DNA of 64,000 bases from Myrica gale (lineage: Eukaryota > Streptophyta > Magnoliopsida > Fagales > Myricaceae): assembly GCA_963930655.1 (NCBI GenBank), contig OZ005603.1, positions 28,264,845 to 28,328,844 of the forward strand. The letters run 5' to 3'. The position numbers were made by a program, and so were the translations under genes. Below, one piece after another: positions 53,546-64,000 of this stretch (positions within the stretch are counted from its first letter, which is position 1; the number at the start of each line of letters is the position of its first letter). The notes beneath the pieces are model-generated. The model saw nothing but the letters and a program-made list of their open reading frames with translations, was not told where the DNA came from and made no database searches.

Positions 53546-56222
53546 TTATTCACTAGCTGAGGGGACACTTTTGGCTTCATCATCGCCTCCTGATGGTACT
53601 ACAGCTCCATCATCGCCTGAACTTGCAGGCAGCTCGGGCTTAATACCCTCCAGCTGCAGAAGAACTTGCTGAACTTCTGGCCGTGCTGCTGGTGAGGGAT
53701 CGACACAATGCAGAGCTAGTTTCAATGTGTTTAGCAACTCGTCGCCTATCGTTTGCACATCCCTCATGAGCTCCAAATCAAAGACTTCGTTTGTCCACTC
53801 CTCCTGTACAATTGATGCCACCCACTGGGGCAAATCCGTCCCATTCACACCTTCGCCAGGTGATTTCCCGGTCAGGAGCTCCAATATGATCACCCCAAAA
53901 CTGTAGACATCGGTCTTCGGGTTGGCGTTCTTGATCTTTGAGAGCTCTGGTGCATTGTAGCCAAGGGTTCCTGCAGTGGCAATCACATTGGTGTTGGCAG
54001 CAGCAGTCATGAGGCGAGAGAGGCCAAAGTCTGCAATGTGGACGTCTGTCTGCTCATCAAGTAGTATGTTGCTCGATGTGAGATTCCCATGGACCATACC
54101 CTCTTGGGTGTGCAGGTGGCATAAACCACGTGCAATGCCCTTGGCTATGTTCATCCTTGTTGCCCATTCAATGATGATTTCTGGGCCGCGTGCTGCATTG
54201 GATCAAGTATATATATCAGAACAATGTCATAACTAGCATGACTAGCTGAAAGTAAAGAGATTCCTGAATCTACTTACCATGAAGGAAAGATGCAAGAGTG
54301 CCCTTAGCCATATGATCAAAGACAAGAAGCTTCTCTCCCTTCGGTCCCAAGTAATAGGCTCTAAGGGCTAAGAGATTCTGGTGTCGAATAATGCCTAGAG
54401 CAGCAACCTCAGTTTCAAACTCCTTGAGACCCTTCGTAGACTTTTCCCTCAACCTCTTCACAGCAACTTGATTACCATCATCCAATGTAGTCTTATACGT
54501 TGTCCCATAAGCACTCTTCCCCATGATTTCAGCAGTTGCACAGAGTAGATCGTCCGCTGTAAAGACAAATGGCCCGTCAAAGTGGACTAATTTTCCACCG
54601 GTTTCACCTCCCGATTGAACATGAGCGCCAGCAGAGACTGCCTTATCGGAACTGCCGGCAGCTGCCCCCTTGGCAGTTTCGCCATTCTTTCCTTTCGAAG
54701 CAGCTCTTTTCCTGAATAAACAACAAAGCAAAATGCAGCACAGAACAAGTAGAGCCGCTAGAAGGGCACCAGCTGCAATGAGAATCTTGTCTTTTGTGCT
54801 CAGTTTGTGGTGATGCCGTTTCGGCGCCCCTTGTGGTGGAGCTGGAAGGTTCTCAGGTGGGGGAGAAGGACATGGGGTTGAAGAGCTATACCCACATAGC
54901 TGAAGATTCCCTACGAAAGAGCTTGAATCGAACTTTTTGGAGAGGAGGGATGGGACGGGACCCGACAGATTGTTATAAGAAACGTTGAACGAACTGAGGT
55001 TTGCTAGGATTACAATTGAATCCGGAATTTCTCCTGTAAAATTATTCCCCGACAAATCAATTTGGTTAATTCCAGTGATATTCCCGATCGTTGCAGGGAT
55101 CTTGCCTTCAAAACGATTATTCTTTAGGTTGAGAACCGAAAGGTTTCGTAACCTGTCCACGGCTTCTGGGATTTGGTTTTCAAGGTGGTTGCCCTCTAAA
55201 TTCATTGAAACAAGAGAGGAGAGGTTGGAAAAGCTAGCAGGAAAACTTCCATTGATAGCATTGTACGACAAATCTAGCCTCTGGAGCCTTGAGAGGCTTC
55301 CTAGTTCAATGGGTATGGTCCCGGCAAGCTGGTTATGGCTAAGAGAAATATCTTCAAGCCAGCTCAACTTGCTAAAAGAAACTGGAATAGTTCCCGAGAT
55401 AAGATTACGATCAAGTGTCAATACTTGAAGATTGTGGGTCTTGTTTCCTGTTCTACCCCAAGTATTTGGGATAGAACCAGAGAGATTGTTGTGCTGGAGA
55501 GCAAGGATGGTCAGAGAAGGAGACTGGGTGAGACTATTTGGAAGTGAACCCGTCAATGAATTGAAGCTAAGATTGAATCTGACCAGTTTGGTTGAGTTTG
55601 CGAGACTAGGAGGGATTGTGCCAGTAAGAGCATTATTGCTTAAATCTAGAGTCTGAAGAAGAGGACAGTTACCAATTGAAGGAGGAATAGAACCCGAAAG
55701 CCGGTTGTTGAAGAGGTAAACCCCCCTAAGACTGGGAATGAACCCAAGGGACCAAGGAATAGCGCCAGCAAGAACATTGTCGTGGAGGCTGATCTTTCTA
55801 AGTGCTGGAAGCTGGCCAATCTTCTCAGAGATTCGGCCACCCAATCCCTTCCACGGAAGCTGGATCGCAATGACCTGTCCCTTGACGCATTTGATTCCTA
55901 CCCACCCACCAGAACAAGCCCCATAACCAGTGTCATTCCAGCTCCGCAATACACCCTTGAAATCAATTAGGTCGTTCTTGAAGGCCCGGAGCGCTTGATA
56001 GTCTTGTTGAGTGACAACTACGCCATCCCCTTGTTGGCCTGAAACAAGTTCAGAGGAAAAACAAAGAAGCTGAACGACTAAAATCGTGCAAAATAAAAAC
56101 TTGTTGTAGTATCCGAATCGTGTATAATTCTTCCATGGGTTTTCTTTGAATGAAAACTGCAGAGACTGTAATAGGTTTGTGACAAATGGACTTCTAAAGA
56201 GACACCAATTTTCCATGAACAT
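53546..56222 (-). CDS. IMK2: LRR receptor-like pseudokinase, IMK2-like
   Basis: Two exons, 56222-54278 and 54192-53546, giving 863 aa. A plasma-membrane receptor of the IMK/MRLK group. A hydrophobic signal segment lies at about 42-56, unusually deep; an ATG at residue 3 does not shorten it much. The N-terminal cap has [10 protein letters not shown]; about 13 LRRs run from about 120-435; a proline-rich linker follows; the membrane segment is about 480-503. The kinase domain has [14 protein letters not shown] lysine K589, HGN at 683-685 in place of HRD, N690, DFG at 703-705 and GTLGYNAPE. Loss of the catalytic Asp predicts little phosphotransfer activity, as annotated for Arabidopsis IMK2. The single intron near the kinase hinge (LH|ARGPE) is conserved in the group as I recall. 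Natural ligand and partners are unknown. Confidence 0.92.
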
Positions 56223-59010
56223 AGGAGGGATAGAGAAAAAAATATGTGAAGAAAAAGAGCGTGGGAGGAGAACTGGAATCTTTGCTCAATCTCCAACTTC
56301 TAGCAAAACTAGCGGAGAAAGTAAATTGAGGAGAAACGGGGGATAGCGTTTTGGGGAGAGAGAAGGGTCTGATAAAGCATGTGAGAATTGAAAGAAGAAA
56401 CACGATATCGGTTGGGGAACAGAGAGAGAGAGCAGATGCGGACACTAATGTCAAAAGCAATGGGGTTACAGGGTCAAGAGTCGTCGGTTATGACAACGGC
56501 TAGTTTTTACTTGATACGTTTTTCTGCAACGGCTTTTGTTGAAACTTGAAATTGACCAGGTCCGGAGAGAGAGAGAGAGGAGAGAGGGGGGATTGTGCGT
56601 GTAACGGCTATATTTGATTGGGCCAGATGTACTGAATCTTGTAATGGGCCTAAAAATATGATGGAAATATCTTATCTACTTGCCTTGGGTAAGCATTGAA
56701 TTTTTATTTTTATTTTGTATCATGGGCGAGCATTGAAATTACTATGCCAGCTTTGAGATTCATCAAAAATTCCAATCACCTGGATCTGTTAATTAGCTGA
56801 AATCGATGAGCTGGGAATCCCAATTAGGAAATGAGAAAGAAATCCCAATTAGGAAATGAGATTTGTCTACATCCTGATAATATGGCAAAGTACAACTCTT
56901 TTTAGTTTTTCTTGTCTTTTCAGAGCTGGGTTTTAGAGCATTGACTTTAGTAAACGGTAGACCATTTAAGAAAATTCATGAGCAACTCATGATTACGCCG
57001 TAGTATTTTTTGTAATTTTGTTGCTCGAATTAAATAGTATATGATTCACCTATTGCGTACTGCTCGCCTCCTTCCCACATACCTTGTGATTAAACTTGAA
57101 ACTCTGTTTCGCTCTACAGTGATTTTGGAAAAATAATATTGTTTGCTATTGAGACAAGAAAACGCTTTAAGAGTGCTTATTCAGAAGCCCATCAATATCA
57201 ATGATAAAAGTCTCAAGAACATTGTAATGGATTTAGTCGCACCATCAAATTATAAGAAAATCACCCTATCATTTTTCACACTATGCGCCTAATTAGACAA
57301 CGTTATGCATGCAGGCCAACAAGTTGCGCGATTCAAAAAGGCACTTGCTTGATTCATGTTCTTGCGATTGCGGGCTTCTTTTGCTGGGCTCGATTATAAG
57401 AATCCGAAGCGTGCAAGTTGAAATTAATAAAGTTGACGTTTCTCAAACTTTGCACAACATGAAATGGAGTTTTCTTCTCAGTTCTCAAGACCCTGGACAA
57501 GATGGGCAGTAGAATCATCATCTTATACAATATATATATAGTTCCACGAGTAGCTTTCCACAACTAACATGGCAATAAAATTGGGTTTAAGCCTTTTTTT
57601 TTCTTCCCTTTCGTTTTAATCTCCACCACTAGAAGTTTTGAAGTGATGCAATATAGCACTAAAGATTTTCCAGGAAGCCAAGTTCTGCCAAAAGATTTAA
57701 ATGGATGAATATGTACCATCATAGTTCAAGACAATGGGGCCTAATGGCAACGCTAATCTCAACGCAGTCCCAGCATATCCAGCTTTCAATCAAATGAATG
57801 ATCATACTGCAGACAACCACCAGTACCATCCTTAACATTCTCCCTAACATATCACATAAAGCTAGGGATCATCAGATTATCTAGTATTGGCTTAAAGCAA
57901 GTGCAAAACAACAAGTCATTTATAACCCATCATGAGAGTTCCAAGTGGATAATGCACATGAACCAGCCCTTTGCAGCCAATGACAAATACTTAAATACAA
58001 GTGAATTATCATACTAAAATACCAGTTTTATGCTAGATTACAGGCAAACGACACATTATGGCATGGTAAAGCAGACGAAATCCTCAATCCAGGGAATAAT
58101 TGAACATCAATTCATAGACATATTCAAATAGAATTCATATTATGGACAAAGACGATATTGAGTTTAAAGCTTGATGATGCAGGAGGGTTTGGTTCAACTC
58201 TCACCACCACCACCCTTGTGAAAAGAAAGGCAGGAGGAGGATTGGGGATGTGCAAGTGATGTTTGGACCCAATCCCTCTTCTAAAAAATAAAGAACAAAA
58301 AGCTCCCTCTGACGGCGCAATAATCACTCGATCACACTTTCATCTAGTCTATTTGACAAAGCACAAAGATGATTGAGTGGTGCGCGCTAAAACTAAGGAA
58401 GCAAAGACGACATCCAATATGCTCACCTTAACACGGTCAAACATAACTTTGTCTCCGTCTTCATGGATCCCCTCACGAAACATCGAGAAAGATCTTATTT
58501 TGTTTGGAAAACATAAAACATATCATAACAAAAACCCAAAAGATTACTTCTTTCCCACCTAAAAGACATTATCTAACTACTGCCACTAAATTTGACCAAG
58601 AAACTGCATTATAAGCACCGTGAAAATGAAAGCATAGCGCACATTATTCACAGATCTGAACACTTTAAACTTAGCAAATACATGCAGTTGTCAGCATACA
58701 GACCCAAGCTTGAAATGTAGAAGATACATAAAATCCATCATCCAGGAACAAAATATGTAAAGAATGAGAATTTAGAGATGCAAACCCAAAGATCTGAATT
58801 AACAAATTTCCATCACATTAAATCAATTGTGAAAATATGAAGTTATAGATCCACCACCAACGTGTCCAATTCTATCTAAAATTTGAACAAAATATCACAG
58901 ATCCGGAATATAAAAGAAACCTGTCCAAAAAAGAGAAAAATTTCGAAACTTGCTATTTATTTTGTTGTGTACCGAAACGCTGAAGGTAAAATTGACCCGG
59001 ATCTGTCGAA
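56223..59010. other. Spacer between IMK2-like and PRA1 genes
   Basis: The first part holds the IMK2-like leader and promoter, with GA-rich stretches near 56420-56440 and 56566-56590. The rest up to 59010 is AT-rich and includes the PRA1 3' flank. The tandem words agaaatcccaattaggaaatgag near 56815-56865 form a short direct repeat. No further gene recognised. Confidence 0.5.
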
Positions 59011-59667
59011 TCAGACTCGTGCGGCGGCAACGACGGGTGCAGCGGCAGCTGCAGCATTGGATGCGGCACCGCCGAGGAAGGAGAGGAATCCAGTTGCCGG
59101 ATTTTCCTGCTCGTCTAGAAAAAGATCTTCGGGAACCCTAAAGGCACCGTGGACGCAGACGGCGGCGACGCCGACTAGGAGAGCGGAGATGAGGAGCGAT
59201 CCGACGGTGGTGAGGAAGACGACGAAGAGGCTGGTGACGCTCAAGATGCCGAGAGTCTCCTTGTCAGAGAAAGTACGGCCAAAGAGGACGAGGGGCTGGT
59301 CAGATGGGCGGAGGAGGTAGAGGAAGAGCCAGGCAGCGAGGAGGCCGACGAGGACGATGAGAGAGAATGGGTGGGAAAGGAGAGAGAAGGCGAGAATCAG
59401 GGAAATACCGGCGAGGTAATTGACGCGAAAGTAGGAGTAGTTCTTGCGGACGCGGAGAGCGGCGTCGGAGAAAGACTCGGGCTTGGAGAAGGCGGATCGG
59501 TCGGCGAGCTCGGCCCAGGGGCGGCGCTGGGCGAGACCATGGCGGAGCGAGTCGGAGATGTTGTTAATGAAGGTGCGGAAGGCTGGGGTGGCTATTGGGG
59601 CTTGGGATTGAGATTGGGATTCAGAGCTGGAGAGCGGCAGTATGGGCGGAGACGTTGTGGACGACAT
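59011..59667 (-). CDS. PRA1.B: PRA1 family protein B (Rab acceptor)
   Basis: An intronless 218-aa membrane protein of the prenylated-Rab-acceptor family, which acts in ER-Golgi-endosome trafficking by handling prenylated Rab GTPases. Residues 1-30 are Ser/Pro/Gln-rich. A conserved core follows (RPWAELADRSAFSKPESFSDAALRVRKNYSYFRVNYL), then two hydrophobic hairpins at about 88-125 and 140-175, and a PEDLFLDE segment with an acidic patch near 182-188. The tail is Ala-rich. It matches plant PRA1.B members; in Arabidopsis PRA1.B5 (At5g01640) lies next to BRCA2B and MDL2, as the homologues do here. Which PRA1.B member it is needs a tree. Confidence 0.93.
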   Translation of the reverse strand: MSSTTSPPILPLSSSESQSQSQAPIATPAFRTFINNISDSLRHGLAQRRPWAELADRSAFSKPESFSDAALRVRKNYSYFRVNYLAGISLILAFSLLSHPFSLIVLVGLLAAWLFLYLLRPSDQPLVLFGRTFSDKETLGILSVTSLFVVFLTTVGSLLISALLVGVAAVCVHGAFRVPEDLFLDEQENPATGFLSFLGGAASNAAAAAAPVVAAARV

Positions 59668-59987
59668 GCCCGACTACTATTGGTAGATCCGGGCAGAGAT
59701 ATCAATGGAAAGTGAATTGCAATTGGTTGGAATTAGGGTCTTCTCTTGGAGGGGTTTGGCTAAGTTTATAGAGGTGAGCGGGGGAGAAGATGGTGGAAAG
59801 GAAATTGGAAAGGAGAGGACGACGTTTCTTCTTCTATTGGATGTTACGTTTACCTTGTCTGATCAATTTCGTACAGGGATCATTTTTCAGGAGAAGGTAT
59901 GTGGAGCGTTCAAACCCTGGGATCGGACGGTTAGTATCTCTTACAATTTGTTAAGAAATGTACCGTACCAATAAAATTTTGGGTGGG
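59668..59987. other. PRA1 upstream region
   Basis: Non-coding; promoter and leader of the PRA1 gene are expected here. No clear TATA box found. Confidence 0.4.
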
Positions 59988-60261
59988 AAATTCTTATCAA
60001 TTACAAAGAATCAGGGTGGATTTGTTTTGTAAAATTTTAGTGTTGTTAAAATTTTGGTATTGGATTTAGTGAAAAAGTGAAGAGAGGTAATTTTTTATAT
60101 TTTTTGTAGTGAAAAGTTGTGATTTGATAAGAGAGAGAGATTATATTGTAATATTTTATTGTATTAAAATTTTAGAAGGTGTAAAATTTTATAATACAAA
60201 CACACCCTCAATAAAAGGATAATTAAAAAAATTTCTTATCAACTGCAAAGAATCAATAAAA
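59988..60261. repeat. Duplicated target with one copy carrying a MITE
   Basis: The segment ttcttatcaa(t/c)t(a/g)caaagaatca + ataaaaggataatt occurs twice. In the left copy it is split by the MITE at 60014-60207 with tca repeated on both sides; in the right copy (about 60231-60268) it is uninterrupted. Confidence 0.8.
60014..60207. mobile_element. Short MITE with 3-bp TCA target duplication
   Basis: Ends gggtggatttgttt and, reversed, gggtgtgtttgtat, each followed by a taaaatttt-type stretch. Flanking tca lies at 60011-60013 and 60208-60210. It is related to the element in BRCA2 intron 12 (28463-28656). Confidence 0.82.
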
Positions 60262-61056
60262 GGATAATTGCGATAATTACAAAAGCCTTCCTAAACATAA
60301 TTTTAGCATTCTTATAAGGGTTTGTAAAAAAAATAGAGAGATAAATTTATAAGTTTGTAAAAAAATAAAAAGATATATATTTTAATAAAAAAATTATATT
60401 TATTTTAATTAAAAGAAGTAATTTAACAAAGGAAAGAAAATTTATTTTATAATTATTATTTTTTACAAAAATTTTGAAATGCCCTGAAAATGCTTTGGTT
60501 AAAGAGCAACCAGATTGACTGCCTTTTCGTGCTCACTAAGCGCAAAGCCTTTCTTCCTTCTCTCCTAAAAGAGCTGACTTTTCAAACATCGGGTTAAGGA
60601 CCAGAGGTGAGGGGATGCTTCCACCAGCCATATGTGAGTAAACAAACGGCATATGAGAAGATATTAAAACAGTCCAAAACGACACATGGATTTTGGTAAT
60701 TGACCAAGCAAAGGTTCGTGCTTGGAAGGTGGATGCGTGTATATACAACAGATAACATGTGGGACTCATTTACGAGGCTCATGCATTGGACAGCAAGAGT
60801 AACTAGCAATGAGACACCTCTGATAAGAAGCAAGCCAATAATTAACACGAGTACCATAATATCATTTGGCCAGAGCCAGATAACAGATGTTTTTAAGGTA
60901 GCATACTAGTCAAGTCAAACGTTTTAAAGATCCCAACAGAGACACGCTGAAAAGAAATGAATATATGTCCTCCCCAGCATCACAGTTTCTTCTGATACCA
61001 CATGACTAGATGGACAAGACTACTAGGCATTTATGTAGCACGCTTAGTACCTCAAT
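60262..61056. other. Spacer downstream of the MDL2-like gene
   Basis: AT-rich at the left, then ordinary non-coding DNA containing the MDL2-like 3' flank. No gene seen. Confidence 0.5.
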
Positions 61057-63214
61057 TCAAAAGGTAGACCCATTCCAGCCGAAGTCGGATCCCTGCAAAA
61101 AATTAAAGGGAAAAAATGGCATTATTATCTTGAGTGACAGCATACAGCATATAAACCAATTGCTAACAAGGCTGTAATGGAGAAAAGGGAAGATAGAAGA
61201 AGAGAAAGAAAAAAAAAAGGAAGGGGGGAGCGGGGAGAAGGGAGAAGGGGGAAGTCTGGGCGATTTAGAAAAGCTAAGGAGAATTCTGCTGATGGTTTTA
61301 ACCAGTAAAGATTTATTTACATGATCTAGTTCTGGTGTATAGCATGCAAACACTGTGCATTTTCTTGAGTTTGATGTGCCTAAACAAAAAGGAAAAATTC
61401 AATGAGACGAAAGAAAGACGTGCACAGCAATGACCCTTCTTCATGACCACTTAAGAAAGTCAGATCGCTTGCCTTGGCATCATAGAACTTGAGGAAATAT
61501 CTAGACTTGGGCACTTTCAAATTGCTCTCGAGAATTGAGGCAATTGCAGCACTCAGCTTCTTGTTGACATCAGGGTTAAGGCCGCCAATGGACACCAACT
61601 CACCATAGGCTGCTGGCTGCTCAGTCCCACCAAATGATATGGGTACTGATCCCTTTAGCACAATCATCACATACTGCACATTAAAATATACCAAGCAGTT
61701 TAAATTTGCAGACAATAGACACCAACAAAAACTATCAGCCTGAGAATACTGCTATTTTTTTTTTCACTTAGGTGAGATATAGTACGAAAACCACCAGAAA
61801 TCACAAAACTGATGGTAACCTACATACAGCAACATAAATCAACATATTCAATCTAAAATAAAGCCATGGATCTGGCTTGGTATGACCAAGTTAATAACAA
61901 AAGCAAAACCAACATTAAGATTCTCACCATTAAAAAGAAACCCATCCTAGTGATAAATGGACCAGTAAGTTTTCTCCACACAAACAACAGTCAACAACCT
62001 ACGACATGCTCGACATGAGATATAGTTATCAGCAAAATGTGATACAGGATACATTAATTGGCTAAGACGTCAAAGATGGCGTATCCAATATGACCCTCTA
62101 TCCTTGTATCACTAGCCAATATTTAATTCACTGTCTGAGATGGGCATAGCCCAAAAGCAAAATTGCATTAATCCAAAAGATTGAAACTTTGTTGATCCCT
62201 AGCATCATGCCCAAATCAGACCAAAAGGATAGGAACAAGCACAGTCTGAGCTGCTTGATCTAGTTAGAATCTCATCAAGGCTCCTCCAACCTGATTCAAG
62301 AAATTGATAGGCCCAATGATTAGCAGTCACTACCAAGATTCTCAATGACAAGCTCACTGCTCCATCTTTTCTAATTTTGAACCCTTTCCTCGGTCTGTGT
62401 CCAGAGTAGTGATTGAATTCAACAATTCCAACACAGTGCCACCTAATACCACGTTAAAAGGTACAAACAGCTACAATAAATATATAACAAAGATTTGACT
62501 ACATCGTAGCCTGCGTCAATGGCCCCAGGGAAACAAGTTTGTATGTTTGAACAACATAGAATCATCTGATCTAAGGCTGCCTATCCACGCATAAGATCTT
62601 TTTCGACCCAATAAAACCCCACGACATTAATGACCCATAATCAAAATACCGGGCTAAGGAGTTTCCAATTCTAACAGTAAGCAATTACCGACTTCCCACA
62701 TGCCTATAACTCGGTATTAGAGTTCCTTTCAAGGGTAACTATTGCTAAAAATATTAGGTAAACAATGTGCATTGCTTCAACCGAACCATCATTTCTGAGC
62801 CACAAATCAGCCTGTAAGAGACCACAAGCAAAAAACTGCGATAGCATTTTTCTTTCCCTACGCACTGAGCATTTTACTTAAAATTCATACAAACGCCCAA
62901 ATGGCGAATAAATTAAAAATTATGAAAATAACTAAATCACAAAATCTATCGAACTGTTCTACAGCAAAATAGCCCCTAAAATCAGACACAGGATCAGAGA
63001 GAGCAGATAGAAAAAAAGGCTCATAACCGAGGTGAAAAAGAATCAAGGGTGAAAAAGAGAGCCAATAGTAACTAATTAAGGGCCAGAGAGAGAGAGAGCG
63101 TACGGATTCAGGTTTGCCGATGATTTTAGCGACGTTGGAGGTGGCCTCGGAAAGGATGGAGGAGGTGTCAACGCCCTCAAGGCTCACGTTGGTCGATATG
63201 TTCAGGCACGGCAT
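61057..63214 (-). CDS. MDL2: MIF/D-dopachrome tautomerase-like protein (MDL2-like)
   Basis: A 115-aa tautomerase-fold protein, homologous to animal macrophage migration inhibitory factor; the plant role is in stress and defence signalling. Three exons: 63214-63104, 61673-61473, 61092-61057, all phase 0. It starts MPCLNISTNV, so the N-terminal proline needed for tautomerase chemistry is present after Met removal. Further family marks: VAKIIGKPES, YVMIVLKGSVPISFGGTEQPAAYGELVSIGGLN, RYFLKFYDAK, and the C-terminal GWNGSTF. There is no SKL peroxisome signal, which argues for MDL1/2 rather than MDL3. Intron 2 has a GC donor (AAG|GCAAGC). Intron 1 is 1430 bp with nothing recognisable in it. In Arabidopsis MDL2 is At5g01650, two genes from BRCA2B. 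Confidence 0.93.
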
Positions 63215-63216
63215 CG

Positions 63217-63250
63217 TTTTTCTCTCACTCTCACTCTCACTCTCACTCTA
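63217..63250. repeat. (CACTCT)n repeat in the MDL2-like leader
   Basis: Four to five hexamer units directly before the MDL2-like start codon, on the gene strand (GAGTGA)n. Confidence 0.85.
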
Positions 63251-64000
63251 GCTTCTAGCTCTCTGCCTCTAGTAAACCGATACCACTAGCAATGAAGTAA
63301 TTCCAAACCTCTAATAGAAGATTCCAACCAGAAGCGCATTTTCAAGTTTCAACCTACCACAAATGCCTCCTCACTCGTGGGCCCGGCCTTACTATTTTCG
63401 CCCCCAGCCCAAATACCGGCCATGTCCTAAATCAGTACACTAAATGCCTCAGTATGCGTGGGCTGGCCCTACTATATTCACCCCCGGCCCTGCAAAATCA
63501 GTGCACCAGGCAGTATAACCAAAAATACTTTCAACACAATAGCCTAAAGTAGCTTAGAAAAAAAAACACAATAGCATAAAGTAGCTTAGAAAAATAAGAG
63601 AGGGCAATATAATTAAGATAGCTCTTAAGTTTTAGTATCCGGAAATATTCATCTTTGCCTATTGGCATCCATAAACAAATATCTGTAATTTCATTATGCA
63701 GCTCTGTCAATTGGTGTTATGTAGTTACTTTCTGGACCTGTTTAGGCAGAATGGATGTTGGGTTTCTTTTTATTTTTATTGTTTTCTCTAGTTATATTTT
63801 GGGATGATGTCATAGTGAGCCTCCTAATTATAAGTTAAAATCAATTTTGCGACATATATCTGCCCTCAAAAGAGGTAAGTTTGCAACATTTAGATGATCT
63901 TACAAGCTTCTTTAAGATAATCAGAGTAATGTGATGAATTTATGAATGCATCACAGATTAAAATCAAAATGAATTTCAATTGTTAAATGTTTGTGAATGT
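63251..64000. other. MDL2-like upstream region and spacer
   Basis: Non-coding. A short duplicated phrase (cctcaNtcgtgggc / cagtatgcgtgggc and following ctatatt/ctatttt-cgcccc) occurs at about 63367-63408 and 63449-63490, and a 22-bp word aacacaatagc(c/a)taaagtagct is repeated near 63534 and 63567. No gene seen. Confidence 0.45.

Noticed and set aside
58883..59320. 145-aa plus-strand frame opposite PRA1
   Set aside because: Shadow of the GC-rich PRA1 reading frame, with no family resemblance.

Overview
This is nuclear DNA of a flowering plant, most likely a eudicot. Genes have many short introns, the spacers are AT-rich and full of plant LTR, SINE, LINE and MITE elements, and every recognised gene belongs to a plant family. 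I could not name the species.

Layout: an intact Ty1/copia retrotransposon (525-5792) inserted inside an older tRNA-derived SINE; a PYL4-type abscisic-acid receptor (7148-7792, +); a spacer with a TRIM-like element, a MULE-type MITE, LINE-like tails and a second SINE; two tandem xylan O-acetyltransferase genes, TBL34-like (13770-15562, +) and TBL35-like (16684-20157, +), the second with organelle-derived DNA carrying a trnW-CCA copy in its last intron; PPR and LINE relics; a 19-exon BRCA2 gene (33461-25340, -) with an E2F-type site upstream; a TE-rich gap; a MIR390 gene (about 41098-41232, +); a plastid MATE transporter, DTX44-like (43122-49177, +); a small two-exon Abraxas-like gene (52610-51488, -); a pseudokinase LRR receptor, IMK2-like (56222-53546, -); a PRA1.B-type trafficking protein (59667-59011, -); and a MIF/MDL2-like tautomerase (63214-61057, -).

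The genes do not form one pathway. What connects them is ancestral order. From memory of the Arabidopsis map, PYL4, TBL34, MIR390A and DTX44 are neighbours on chromosome 2 (At2g38310-38330), while TBL35, BRCA2B, PRA1.B5 and MDL2 are neighbours on chromosome 5 (At5g01620-01650). This window holds both sets interleaved on one segment, which looks like the unfractionated ancestral arrangement. Three introns (BRCA2 intron 1, DTX44 intron 5, MDL2 intron 2) appear to use GC-AG splice sites.

I found no CRISPR array, operon, phage or other prokaryotic system, and nothing that I would call an undescribed biological system. Exon models were built by hand from splice consensus, reading phase and remembered family sequences, so boundaries need RNA evidence.
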